From contig NC_059077.1 in NCBI RefSeq assembly GCF_020497125.1, positions 25,743,340-25,807,339 on the forward strand: 64,000 nt of DNA, in the 5' to 3' direction. A program made the translations under genes and the position numbers. Below are positions 11,421 through 23,337 of the stretch, in pieces (the stretch's first letter is position 1; each line of letters begins with the position of its first letter). The notes below the pieces were generated by a model. The model ran no database searches and was not told the origin of the DNA. It saw nothing but the letters and a program-made list of their open reading frames with translations. The stretch comes from Mauremys mutica. Taxonomy: Eukaryota; Chordata; Testudines; Geoemydidae.

Positions 11421-11660
11421 GATATATCTACACAGCAGCTGGGAGGTTTAATTCCCAGCTCAGGAACCTATACATGAGCTAGTGCTTGCAAGGCTCAGGC
11501 TAGCCACCTAAGTACCTACCCAAGGGGTCAGATGGGATTGCATGCGGGCAGCTAGCCCAAGCTGTTACTCACGTAGTCATGGTTACACTGGTATTTTTAG
11601 ACACTAGCTCAAGCTGACCTAACACGTGTACATCTGCTTGAGCTGGGAATTATGTGTCCC
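11421..11660. mobile_element. Probable MITE with inverted AATTCCCAGCTC motifs
   Basis: GATATATCTACACAGCAGCT with TTTAATTCCCAGCTC at the left is mirrored by GAGCTGGGAATTATGTGTCC at the right. The ends are imperfect, no target duplication is clear, and there is no coding content. Confidence 0.4.
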
Positions 11661-12486
11661 ATCTGCTGAGTATATTGGTAATATCTTGCTTTGCTGACCC
11701 ATCACTTATGATTTGCCATCAACTTTTAAGTGTGTCGTTTGTTAACAAGTCCCATTCTGCTTTTTTTCCCCCAGAGTCAACTTGATGGACAAGCGATTTT
11801 TGTAAGTACTGCACTTCCTGAAACTGTCGCAGCTGTGATCCAAAATAAGACTGAACATTTAGAGCCTCCCTTTCCACTGATTCATATGCAGTTCACTAAA
11901 ATGCTTCATAATCTACTAAAACAATACTACTTAGCACTTAAATGGGGCTTTTCATAGTCAAAGTGCCACAAACATTAACTAATGCTCAGAGCAGGTAGGT
12001 AAGAAAGCATTATTATCGTCTCCGTTTTAGAGATGGATAATTTTCCACACTAATCATCAAAAACACTTGAGGGTGCCTTGCTGAGGTTAGAGGAGATGGA
12101 CCGTAAAAGAATGAGAGCCAGGCAGCGAAGGCCACAGGAGAGCTGAGCAGTCAGCCAGAGTGGGAGGGCCAAGCAGTGAGACAAAAGGGAGAGGATGGAA
12201 GGGGGATGTACCCTGTGGGTAGGAGGGAAGAATAGAGCAGTAAGAAAGTGTGAAAAGAGATGGGAAGAGTAGGTCTGAGCTGAGCTAAAAAGAGGATAGG
12301 ATACAGGAATAGGGGCGGCAGAGAGAGCACACAAAAAGGAGACAGGATTGGGAGACTAAAGACAATGTTGTATAGAAAATAACCCCCCTTCATGATTTTT
12401 GCTGCTGGTGAATTATTTCTAGTCCTGTGCTCAGTCCAATGGACCATTCTGCTTCCATAAACAATAACCCTAAAGGGTTTAGTTTT

Positions 12487-12863
12487 AGAGATGGGCTAAA
12501 AAGGAAGTGTTCATGTATGGAAGGATTTTGGTTTGAGACTGAATCAGGACTAAGGTATAGGCTTGGAGTCAACATTCACAGATTCTTGCAAGCTGTTTAT
12601 GTGAGATTTTGGCCAGAAATGGTGGAAATCATGTGAGATCAGTAGATTTCACGAGATTTCAACTATCTGTATTAATGGAAATTTTGCTAGATCTTGGGAG
12701 AATCACTGTGGTTAGGAGACTTTTCGGATGCATCTAAACCAGAAAAGGGAAAATGGACTCCTAGTTTTGGATCTAATTCAATAACAAAACTGTAAGATTG
12801 GGTTTGGACTGGAGAATTTTGAAGGGTTTTCAGATTTGAGGTTCCAGGTTTGACCCATCTGTA
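12487..12863. mobile_element. Probable MITE with AGAGATGGGC ends
   Basis: The left AGAGATGGGCTAAAAAGG and the right end read backwards (TACAGATGGGTCAAACCTGG) form an imperfect inverted repeat. The interior is rich in GATTTTGGTTTGAG-like segments. The class is unknown. Confidence 0.4.
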
Positions 12864-12903
12864 CATCTGATAACAATAATGACTTCAGTTGGGCCATTTC
12901 TTA

Positions 12904-13729
12904 GGGTATGGCTACACTTACAAATCTGCAGCGCTGGTAGTTGCAGCGCTGGTCGTCCAGCTGTGCAGGGCCAGCGCTGGTGTGTGGCCACACTCACAGC
13001 TACCAGCGCTGCAGTGTGGCCACATTTGTAGCATTTGCAGCGCTGTTGGGAGTGATGAATTATGGGCAGCTATCCCAGCATTCAAGTGGCAGCAACGTGC
13101 TTTTCAAAAGAGGGGTGTGTGGGGCAGTGTGACAGGGACGGGGTGGGGGGGAGAGTGGATTTTTGGAATCGACACTGTGCAAAATCAGAAAATTTTCCCA
13201 CCCCCTTACTGTTAACTGCAAACAACCTGCATCCAACATACTCTGCATCCAACATACTCCCTTCCCCCCCTCTGCCCCCTCCCCCCGTTTCTCTCAAGCA
13301 AAGCAAACACTCAACCCCTGCAGGGGTTATCTCATTTCATTGTTGACAGTAGTTACAGATTAATGACAGCAAACAGGAGCTATGTTTGAAGCAGCTCCCG
13401 GTGCGGTGCACAGAGCCCGGAGCTCCGAATTGACAACAAAACAAAGAGAGGCTGCATAACAAAACAAAGGGAATAATTTAGTTAAAAGCATTCTGGGATA
13501 CTCCTTATACCCTGGAGGCCAATAACAGCGCTGGTGAGTGTCCACACTTGATGACCAGCGCTGCAGAACCAGCGCTGCAACCCTTATACCCCAAGCAGAC
13601 CTGGGTGTACGGCCAGCGCTGCAGCCATGGAGTTGCAGCGCTGGTTGTGCCCTGCAAGTGTGGACAGGGTGTAATTGCAGCGCTGGAAAGCCTCTACCAG
13701 CGCTGCAACTTGCAAGTGTAGCCAAGCCC
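12904..13729. mobile_element. Harbinger-like nonautonomous element rich in CAGCGCTG
   Basis: The left end GGGTATGGCTACACTTACAA and the right end read backwards (GGGCTTGGCTACACTTGCAA) are inverted repeats, each followed by GCAGCGCTGG. TTA at 12901-12903 and 13730-13732 is the 3-bp target duplication expected for PIF/Harbinger. The element contains over ten copies of the 8-base palindrome CAGCGCTG, concentrated in its first and last 250 bases. The central part, from about 13080, also carries TGACAGGGACGGGGTGGGGG, also seen in a relative at 50710-51430. No transposase is present. Confidence 0.85.
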
Positions 13730-16110
13730 TTAGAGAATTAATGACTTGCTGGGATTCATCGGCTCCCAGCTGGTCATTAATCCCCAGGAAATGTTATTGA
13801 GCTCAGACATTCTTGCTGAAATGCTTTCTGTTATACTCATACCAAAGTCAACAGAAATCTGCAATAACACTGTGGTCAGGTTTGCATGATTTGTCTTTTA
13901 GACAGTGGGCCTGATTCTCCTCTAAATTACAATGATATGATTCCATTGACTTCAATGGAGCCCCCTCCTGACCTACACTGCTGTAACTGAGAGCAGAATC
14001 AGTCCCAGTCTGTAAGTATAAGCATTATCAAATTGGATAGTATGTATTATATCTGGCCATGGTATTGATTTACAACATAGAACATATAAATAACAGCACC
14101 CAGCAAACATGGAAATATAGTATAAAGGCACCCATTAAGGCTCTTATCCGATTGAGTTTAGTGGGGTTATTCACATGCTACACACTGAGCACACGTGTAA
14201 GCCTGTGGACTTGGTCCTAAAAAAAGAATAGGCAGGCTTTAGAGGTGGAAGGTTTCTAGGTCAAGTGCCTGAACTTGGAGAACAATGAATAGCTATGAGA
14301 TTGTACACCCTGACAGGAGAAATACATTTTGTGATAGAGTCAAAGTTAGGCCTAGGTGATTTTGCAAAGCTCATGTTTGGCCAGATCTTCAACTGCTGTG
14401 AATTGGCAAAGCTCCATTGCGTCAACAGAGCTTCTCTCATTTATGTCAGTAAGGCCCATAATGTTTTAATAAAACAGAAGGCCAAATTTTGCCCCATTGT
14501 ATGCTGTTTAAACTTTGGCATACCTTGCTGTAGTACCTGTGACACAGCCAATGGACTGCAGTAGAGATTTCAGCCCACTATACTTCTAGTATCACAACAC
14601 AGCAAATCTTTTAAGATGCATTAAGAGTACAAGAAGGTGGAACTCAGTCCAGATCCATATAAATATCTTAACTTGCTTTAAAAGCACTTCATATAATTGC
14701 ATTGACTTTCTAACATTAGACTAAAACCCTGACTCACAACAACCTGTATATGGCAGGACCTCTGTCCAATCAATTGGACTGTGCATGAGCTTATGGTGTC
14801 TACTTCTCTGGAGCTCACTGCAGATTGGGACTGGAGGTAGCAATAACAGGCAGTAGAACTATTGGACTAGTACAGTATTTACCCACAGGAATAAAGAAGG
14901 AGAGTTTATTAGAAAGACTGGCATCAGGAGGCTGGCAGATAATAAACTATTAGGATCTTTCATTAGCTTGCTGCACCTGGAAATACTATTTCAAGTTGCT
15001 CTTAGCTTTAGGGGAAAAGAGCTCTCTGAATTTTCCCATGCACTATGAGTGATATTTTAAATATCTGGATGACTCTTTAGAAGTGCATATATGTATGTGT
15101 GTGTATGTATATATGATGTTTCATATAATAAAATCATCCAGTTCAATTATTGCCTTCATGTAAATACTTTTGTTAATCTTTGGAACAACAGCTGAGCTGT
15201 CATTTATGGTTTCCAGTGAAACAATTGGCGATGGACCCATATCAAAACCCATATCCAAGAGCTCCCCAACTTCTAGGATTTTTGAGATCCAAACCCTGAC
15301 CAGGATCTGAATTTTGCACATGGATCCATCTTTATTAATGTTTGGCTGAGCCAAAATATGAGATCTGAATAGTTCCAGCTGACTGGTAGTACATGTTCTG
15401 TAATGGACCAGACAGTGAGATAAATACTTGGTCATGCTGGGAGTCTTAAACAGCATCACACATTACAAATTATCATATGCAGAGCTCAGCAATGCCTTAC
15501 ATATGGCAGGTGACAGTTTTGCCTTTGGGTTAACCTGTCCTGTGATGATGGCACAGAAACAAGCAAGTCCTTGGTCTTCCATAAAGGGAGGCACTCATTT
15601 CAGGTCACGGTTGATAGCATTAGCAGAGCAGTGTGGGAGGAAAATTTCAGGGGGCATCTACTTCCATTGGTTCCTGATCTGTGTACAAGGAGAGGTCATA
15701 CATTTCTTCACCATCAGAAACAGCTACAGTCCCCTGGAAACAGATAATGAACTCCAGCATTTGGCTCACAAGGGGAATGTATGTGACTTAAATTTCAGCA
15801 GCCAAAGTGTGTGATTGTGAGCTCCATAAAAACTTTCTTCAGACTTCGAAATTATGCTGAGAAATGGGTCTAGGTCAGTTCTGTAGATCCCTGTGGGGTA
15901 AAACTACAGCTTCTCAGGAAACACGTGACCTTGTTTGTGTGTTTTGTTTGTGTACTGAATTGGCATTGTTGCAATTTTCCTAGGGGCCTGCATGGAAAAT
16001 ATCATGTAAGAGGATTCTCCCATCTGAGCAGCAAAGCACACAATGTCATTTTCAGTAACATGAAACAGATCTGTTACTTTTTTGTATCTTCTTTTTCTTG
16101 TCTCTGACAG

Positions 16111-16228
16111 GATGTTGTTATTGGCAATTTAAAGCCAGGCACTCCACACCGCGTTAGTGTAGGAGCTTATGGCTGGGCAGGAAAAGGACGACCCAGCATG
16201 CCCAGAGACATCACAACCTTATCCCAAG
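16111..16228 (+). CDS. EGFLAM: EGFLAM exon C: end of fibronectin III domain 1
   Basis: Encodes DVVIGNLKPGTPHRVSV and continues to ITTLSQ. It contains the FN3 hallmarks L-K-P-G-T before strand F and the strand-F pattern R-V-S-V-G-A-Y (Tyr corner). A good pyrimidine tract precedes the acceptor (CTCTGACAG). The donor is GTAAAA, weaker than the others. The exon ends in phase 1 and its last G is completed by the next exon to an Asp codon. Confidence 0.94.
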
Positions 16229-16738
16229 GTAAAATCTGTGTAAATAGCTTTCCATTATGAAACCGCTGAGGCAGAGTTAATCCAAGACATTTCATTTTGC
16301 TGGCAGGTAAACACAGAGTGAGAGCTAAAATTTCTGTTTTGCTCAAAGTCACTCATGTCAGAGGGCAGGCTGTATTTGTAATGGCAAAATGGTCAGTAAC
16401 ATTATTAAAAGATTTAAAAGGATAAATGCCACCTCAGGTACCAGGTGCCTTGTGGACCCTTTATAATTGCCTGCAAGGGCATTTGAAGAAAGAAACCTCT
16501 TTCCTCTAGCATCTTTCTTGCCCACAGTGCAGCATGTGAATCCTAGCTAAATCTGATTTTTGTACAGTACTGAAGTTTAAATATTTTTAACATAATACTT
16601 TTACAAGTGTGATTGTTTTGTGGTAAGAAACCAATCTGATTCTCGGTGCTGGGAGGGGTATGTGTGTGTATTGAGCTTTGTGTCTATAAAATTTATCTGC
16701 TTTTCTAATACTGATTACATGCCATTCTTTTGGCTTAG
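16229..16738 (+). other. EGFLAM intron C-D
   Basis: A short 510-bp intron with no recognisable repeat and no further open frame. Confidence 0.9.
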
Positions 16739-16874
16739 ATAAATGCATGCCTCCTGAACCACCCTATCAGCCTCAGGTCATAGTAGTTTCTGATTCAGAG
16801 GTTGCGCTATCATGGAAACCTGGAGTCAATGAAGGAAGTTTCCCAATCCAGTACTACACCTTGGAGTTTATCAG
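16739..16874 (+). CDS. EGFLAM: EGFLAM exon D: start of fibronectin III domain 2
   Basis: Encodes [13 protein letters not shown] and then the conserved [16 protein letters not shown] of the second FN3 domain, with the core Trp in LSWKP, and ends YYTLEFIR. The phase is 1 in and 2 out. The short 510-bp intron before it and the GTAAAT donor are plain. The single Cys in the interdomain linker is also present in the mammalian protein. Confidence 0.95.
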
Positions 16875-16997
16875 GTAAATCTGTCTATGGAATCTGAATT
16901 TCAGTATATGTGCACTACATGTATTTCAAAATTATATTATTAGATTCAGTGCAGATGTTCCTTATTATTTATTCATTAATTTTACATAGTGCATTTA

Positions 16998-16998
<1 letters not shown>

Positions 16999-17050
<52 letters not shown>

Positions 17051-17052
17051 GT
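16999..17052. repeat. CT/GA microsatellite
   Basis: About 27 CT units with one TT interruption, about 125 bases after the donor of EGFLAM exon D. The minus-strand frame through it reads alternating Arg-Glu and is not a gene. Confidence 0.95.
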
Positions 17053-17523
17053 GTGAAATGTACTGTAAAAATTTAAAATAAATAATCTCAATTGATATAA
17101 AGTCAGCAATGACTCCCACCCTTTGCCTTAAAAAAAATACCCACCCTCTGGGGAAAGTCTGAGTAAACAGGGTTTGAAACATGCTCTGGAAGTCATCAAA
17201 CTCACGCCCAAAGGGAGAAGAGAATTTCAGTGTCAGGGAAATGTCCTGACTCCAGCCGTCAGAGGTAGAAATGCCCTGCCTCCAGCCCTCAGAGGTAGAA
17301 ATGCTGGGACTGTCAGCTCAATCCTCTCAGCTGATTTCAGCTGTCATGTAAGAATATAAGAAGAGGTGGTGTCTTGAGTTTGCAGGTCTCAAATCACGAT
17401 GTGCTCTTTACTTTATGGATCTCGTTTCCTGTTACTGTCTTAGTTGTTATGGAAAGTTATTAGAAAACCTTCAAGGAGATTCTATCATGAATTATCTAAA
17501 ACGTGCAATAGTATATAATAGAG

Positions 17524-19970
17524 CAGGCATGGCCAAACCACGGCTTGCAAGCCACATGCGGCTGTTTAAGGGGTCAACTGTGGCTCACTGAGTTTGGGGC
17601 TTCACCCCATGGAGGGCGGGGGTGTTGAGCTGGTGCTCACTGCTCAAGCCCCATTGGGGGGCACCGAGGCTTGGGGCTTGACCCCACAGCAGGGCGAGCT
17701 GGCACTTGCGGCTTCAGCCCTGTGAGGGGGGAGCCAAGGCTCGGGGCTTCAGCCCCGCAGGGGTGAGCTGGTGCTCTTGGCTTCAACCCTGTAGGAGGAG
17801 GGGCACTGCTGCTTGGGGCTTCAGCCCTGCAAGTGGCACCTAGGCTCCAGCTTCAGAGGCACAGGCTCATTATAACAGGAAATTGTTTCACTCTAGTGCT
17901 GTGCAGACCTCCTGTGCTGTGATCTCCTTGCATGCTGCACACTACAGGCTGTGTTTACTGTTCATAAGTCACAGTTGAATAGTTATAGATGTAAGTGTTA
18001 ACCCTATGTTAATTTCGTGGATGACAATGACATCATCAAACTGTAAGAAATGCAAGTATGAAGAAGAAAACTGAAGTTTTCAGCCAGAATGGGAGGAAGA
18101 TTTTGCATTCACTAGTAAAAGTGGCAGACCCCTGTGCCTTATCTGCAATGCATCGCTCTCTCACTACAAAGCAAGCAACTTGAAACGTCACTATGAAACA
18201 AATCACAATAACTTTTCCTCTAAATATCCTCCTGGATCAGAATTAAGGAAAAATAAGCTAATCACATTAAATTTACACCTCAACAGTTAACAGACACTAC
18301 TTTCGGCATTCAGTAAGGAAGCTGACACAACGACTGAACCTAGTTTTGTTATGGCATGGAATATCACTCGTGCGAAACATCTGTGATGGAGAATTTGTTA
18401 AGAAGAATATTGCAGAAGTGGTTGCAATTTTAGATCAAAGTAACACAAAACTTCAATGACTAATACAGCAGATTACAATTTTGCGCCACGCCACAGAGAG
18501 GCAGATCTCCCAGATCTGTGCTGATGCAAGCACGATGCAAAATGATCTAAAAAATTCTCTAGCATTCAGACTAGCTGTCGACAAATCCACAGATATTCAA
18601 GATAAACCACAACTAGTGATATTTGTTTGCTATGTTTCCACGGATGTAATTGTAAAAGTAGAAATGTTGGACTTAATGGCGCTAAAAGAAACAACTTGTG
18701 GTGTTGACATAAATAATGCACTTGATAAAGCATTGACAAATGCCGATGTACTACTGGATAAACTTGTCAGTGTTGCAATGGGTGGAGCATCTGGAATGGT
18801 GGGGAAAAAAAGTAGGCCTTAACGGACTTTTGAAAAGTGATCCTAAATTTCCAGAGTTTCTCCCTGCATCATCCGTCGTGAACATCTCACAGGCAGATAC
18901 TTCAGGTATGAAATTGTTACAAAAACAATCCTGGAAATTGTCAATTTCATCCATTCAAATGAGAAGACTCATCAACAGTTCAAAAATGTCATTGAACAGC
19001 TGGATCTTGAAGACAACCTAACAATGTCTCTTTCGACTGTATTGTGAGGTGGTTATCAACCAACAATAACTTAAATAGGTTTGTGGAACTGATGGAGCCT
19101 ATCAATGCTTTCCTTTGAAGAAAAGGAAAAGTCCTGTCCACAACTGAAAGATGTGGATGCAGGATCTGATGTTTTTCATTGATATTATGCAGCATCTGCA
19201 AACTCTCAATTTGGCACTCCAAGGGAAGGATAAGATTATTTCTGACCTTACTCAGACAGTCTTCAGCTTCCAGAACAAGTTAAAGCTTCTGCAAAGAGAC
19301 ATAGTGTCAAGAGACTTCAACCACTTTCCCCATCTCAAGAGTAAGATAATCAAAGTAGAAGATCACAGAGGTAAATTACAAGGCCTGCCTAATGACTTCC
19401 AGTCCGGGTTTGAAGACTTGCAGAAGCTGAGATCCTGCTTCCCTGTTTTTGTAAATCCATTCATGGTTGATGTGATCAGTGATGGCTGTCCGATTCCCAA
19501 AACTGTGGTTACAGAAACATCTATTGTAGAAATGGAACTATTGGAACTGCAGGTAGACAACGCTCTAAAGATTACTCATACATCAGTCTACAATCGAGTT
19601 ACAGAAGCAAGTGCCAGGAATGAAGTATTTTCAACTCAAAAAGACTAGTGTGCGACTCATTTCAATTTTTGGCACAACATTTTCCTGTGAATCGCTGTAC
19701 TCTGTGATGAAGTTTGTAAAATTGAAACATTGTGCAGTCCTTACAAATCAACATCTGACCGAGCTCCTCTGTACCAGATTTCCAAAGACTTATGACCAGG
19801 ATAGAGACCCACCAGGCCTCTAGCTCTAGCAGTAATTAGCTGTGATACAATAAGTAGGATGATAATATTTTTAAAAATGCATGCGTAAAGGTTGTTCGTG
19901 TCTTGCGGCTCTTGAACTTCTGAAGATTATCATATGATGCTCAGAGGGTCAGTAAGTTTAGACACCCCTG
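17524..19970 (+). mobile_element. Full-length hAT (Charlie-like) transposon, decayed
   Basis: TAATAGAG occurs immediately before (17516-17523) and after (19971-19978), a perfect 8-bp hAT target duplication. The ends CAGGCATGGCCAAAC and, read backwards, CAGGGGTGTCTAAAC are imperfect inverted repeats. The 5' 450 bases are GC-rich with repeated GGGGCTTCAGCCC-like units; the rest encodes a broken transposase (next entry). The element is 2447 bp, close to a whole autonomous copy. Confidence 0.9.
18070..19800 (+). pseudogene. hAT transposase pseudogene (BED finger, hATC domain)
   Basis: Reading from about 18070, the sequence starts with a BED-type zinc finger (C-x2-C ... KRH-x4-H in PLCLICN ... 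LKRHYETNH). It goes on to the RNase H-like catalytic region (LAVDKSTDIQDKPQLVIFV; then DKLVSVAMGGASGMVGK, the segment that usually reads TDGAPAMVG) and ends with the hAT dimerisation signature (CESLYSVMKFVK, then LTNQHLTELL at about 19690-19780). At least two stop codons near 18290-18465 and several frameshifts (about 18810, 18900, 19050, 19120, 19660) break it. Its closest relatives by eye are the vertebrate hAT-Charlie transposases that gave rise to the GTF2IRD2/ZBED5/FAM200-type host genes. Confidence 0.88.
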
Positions 19971-20727
19971 TAATAGAGCTACATTTTGTAAAATTGGTCC
20001 CTGAGCTGCAGCTATAAGAAGTATGTGAGTGGTATCTACAAACATATGTGAGGCTACTTGTTTGTGTTTGCACATATTGTAAGAGCACAACGTACTGGTA
20101 TGTCTCTTCCTTTGGTTTGGTCCATTAAGTAAACACATGTTGATTAGTTTCACTGAAAGTTATTAGGCAACAAGATAGATTTGCCTCTAGACTGCTGTGT
20201 GCTGTGAGGTCAAAACATCTTTTTTTCATGCTTCAGCTCATCAGGGAAACCACATCTAAAGATTTTTTTAAGAGCTTGGTGTTGTAAATTAAAAAGAAAA
20301 CTGCAAAAAACCCAAAACATTGTCCTACAGCACAGTTACAGTCCAGAAAACACAGATATAATGAAAAAGATTTCCCCATGCCGAAGGTCCGCTTCTGAAT
20401 TTCTGTGCCACTTTGTGTTCAAATCAGAGTGCCTGATGTTTAGTGGGTTTGAAGTGACACAATGATTACTGCATTTGGAGCTGGTACACGAGAGTGAAGG
20501 ATGTCTAATAGGCATTATGTAAGACTAGCTGTGGTTTAGAATTGTCAGGAGATTGTTCCACTGCCTATTTTCCCAATATAATAGTGATCTGAATCTTTCC
20601 CTCTCCCTCCCCTTCTTTGAACTCAGCATGAAATGTTAGAAAGGGATTTGGTTGAGTACTGACTCATTGTGCTTCTCTCACCCTCATTCTTTGTCTGCGA
20701 AGAGTAGGCTGCAAGTTTATGTGCATC

Positions 20728-21565
20728 TGTCACAGGGTTGGGGGGACCCCGTCCAGTGTGGGGTGAGTGCACCGTTTTCCCTAGGGTGTAAGGGCAGGGT
20801 GTACGTAACCTGCGTTTATGTCTCCATAGCCAGAGTCAATATACTTACCCCTGCTAACAGGGCAATGAGGCCTAATACATTGACTCTGAGTATTCTCCCC
20901 TGTTAGCAGGGCAGTGAGGCCAAATGGCCAGAGTCAGTAGATTCGCTCCAGTCAGCAGGGCAGTAATGCCCAATGGCCACAGTCAATAGATGCACCCCCA
21001 TTAGCAGGGCAGTAAGGCCTAGTGGCCAAAGTCAATGTGTTTGTGCCGTCCTTGGGGTAGTAATGCCTAGTGGCCAAGTGGCCTATGTCGGGGAAGGGGC
21101 TCACTGCATACAAAAAGGGGGGGTGGCCTGGGTAGGGGGGCCCAGGCCCTCCCTCTCCATCGGGCCCTAGCTCAGGGCCCTAGCCCAGGGCCCTGGTAGT
21201 GGCCAGAGGATGTTCCACTGAATCAGCGGAGGGTCTGATCGAAACACGCTGACTCGAAGTTCCAGTTCACTAACCGGACCACTGTCTAATTCCCCTGGGC
21301 TGCTTCCTACCGTGGTTCCCACTGCTACGGCCTGAGCGTCTCCGCTGTCTCCAGGTTCCCTGTCTGCACTGTCCCCAGCAACTGGGACTGGAGCCTACAA
21401 TGTGTGTCCTTCCTCTCCAGTGGTTCCCCCTCCGACTGAGCTGCTCCCTTTTATACTGGTGCATTTGGAGCATGCCCAGTAGAGCTGAGAGGGTGTTGCT
21501 TCCTTAGCTCACAATGTAGGGTTAACTCTTCCCGATCCAGTGTGGAGCAAATGCATCCTGTCACA
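20728..21565 (-). mobile_element. Solo retroviral LTR
   Basis: The element begins TGTCACAGGG and ends CCTGTCACA (TG...CA with inverted ends), and is flanked by GCATC on both sides (20723-20727 and 21566-21570), the 5-bp duplication of a retroviral integration. No internal retroviral sequence is present, so it is a solo LTR left by recombination. A TATA-like sequence (GTATAAAAGGGAGC, minus strand, about 21440-21455) suggests minus orientation, but this is weak. Confidence 0.85.
20853..21090. repeat. 49-bp tandem repeat inside the solo LTR
   Basis: Four to five successive units start at about 20853, 20902, 20951 and 21000, each about 49 bases with the core AGCAGGGCAGTAATGCC then TGGCCA-AGTCAAT. 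The fifth unit (about 21049) has lost the first bases. Units differ by 20-30 percent, so the array is old relative to the insertion. Confidence 0.8.
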
Positions 21566-23337
21566 GCATCTCTTCGTAATACCCATAGCCCATTAGCGAA
21601 AGTCTAAGCTGGGCATCCCAATCCCCACTTGACACGTTGAAAATGCATCCTTGAATAAATTTACTTAGCTGCAGAGTACATGCTTGCATTCTCTTCTGTA
21701 GGTCAAGAGATGTGAGTAATTGAAATTCAGTGTGTAGTTGTTTCCAGACTTTGGGAAAGAATTTGCTAACAGCACATTGTTTTGATAATATTGTTTAGTC
21801 GGAGGTTTTAAAATAAAACTCACAATGTATTTGGTCATTTAGAGGATTATACCCTCTTACATTTGGATGCTTCAGAATGTTTGTTTGGAGAAAGTTCAGT
21901 GAACTTTAAGCCTTAAATAGTGATTAGAGACAGACTTTTCACTACACCTGCATTTTCTTTTGCTGCATACAGTTTTAAGGCTAAATTATACTGGTATCAA
22001 TCAGGAGTAATACCAGTGAAGTCAAGTGGGGTTATACCAGTGTAAAAAAAAAAAAAAAAGTCTATTCTGAATCAACCTCCCTTGTCTTAAATAAATACTC
22101 TTCCAATCCGATACTCTGTTTTTGCAGAATCAGTAGCTGTACTTCTCTATGCATGTCTCTGGTTTTCTTGGATTATGAATCTCTTGTGCAGGTAAAACAA
22201 GCCTTCAGAAATGATGAAATTGTTTGAATCATTTCACTCCCCCAGGGCTAACTTTCTTACCCATATCCTAGAAAAGCAACATGGGGAGAGTCTGCCACAG
22301 ACAGGAAACCATACAGTCTTCATTCCATCCAGGTGGGAATTTTGGGATTAAAATCTCATGGAAATTCAATAAATTAATTGTTTGAGCATATCTGAGTCTA
22401 ACTTGTAAAATACCTATCTACTTACCATTAGCAGTACAGTCCTTAAGGAATATGTAATCGAACAGTTGGTAGGCCTAAACAGGCGAGTGGCTTCTTTCTT
22501 GGATGCCTGCAGGAATAATTATTTTAAATTTTCAAGATGAGGAATATTTTGAGAAGTAGCATATCTGTGTGAGGTAAAATATTGGGCTTCAAATATGCTG
22601 GGTTTTTTTAAAGGGCTTGCCTATAGCTAACACAAAATCTTTTCAGCACCAGCTGAATTTTCTGGAATAGGGCACTTTCCCTGAAATGCTCAAAGGCTCT
22701 AGTCCATTGGGTGCATAACTTAACTTCCAACTTTAGAGGAACTAGTTAATCAGAATATGCATTTTTGGTTAACATCTTTAGTACTGTAAAAAAGCTATTT
22801 CAGCTGCATACATCCCTTAATAAGTGAGCAGCTAATGAGTCGGCTACTTTCATTCAGTCTTTTTGGAACTACTGATGCAGAGGACACTTGTTAATATGAA
22901 TCTCCAGATATAGGGAAAATCTGGCCCCTTTTCCTGTGGCTGGTGGCAATGGAGGAGCCATCAACAGTGAACCAGGATGATTCTGCCGTTCAAAGTAGGA
23001 ATAGTTGTTGAGGGAGGGGCCTATGCAGTAGGCATACACCTATTCCTTGGTCAGAGGGTAAGGGTCTGGCTGAAGTGTCAATAGCTGGGCCTTCTCCTGT
23101 TTTCCCCTCAGACACCTGCAGTAGGGAGTAGGAAGGCTGCCTGGTGCAGGAAACTAGAGGCTACAGCAACAGCTGTGAAAAGGCTCTGGTCTGGTGGGTA
23201 GCTCCCTTCCCACTTCCCCCTGTGCATTTCCATAGCCCCCGAGCAGGGTGCTGAGAAGAGGAACCCCTTTTGGTGTTCCATTCCCTTCAAATGGAACTCC
23301 TGATTTCTGTCAGTAATTCCATTGCAGTAATGAATTA

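Larger units (their letters stand above)
10178..16110 (+). other. EGFLAM intron B-C
   Basis: This 5.9-kb intron holds a 180-base pyrimidine tract (10810-10990), probable MITEs at 11421-11660 and 12487-12863, a Harbinger-like element (12904-13729) and a dispersed repeat motif at about 13905-14010 (GCCTGATTCTCCTCTAAATT ... GAGAGCAGAATCA, a foldback type). Positions 14050-16080 show nothing clearly assignable; one minus-strand open frame at 15121-15459 has no family I recognise and is probably repeat-derived. Confidence 0.8.

Noticed and set aside
13060..13741. Cluster of small frames with Cys/Trp-rich products
   Set aside because: They read through the CAGCGCTG repeats of the Harbinger-like element in all frames.
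16982..17182. Arg-Glu repeat protein on the minus strand
   Set aside because: It is simply translation of the CT/GA microsatellite.
18481..19648. Domesticated hAT transposase host gene (GTF2IRD2/ZBED5 type)
   Set aside because: Stops upstream, several frameshifts, and intact transposon ends with a target duplication show a plain decayed transposon.
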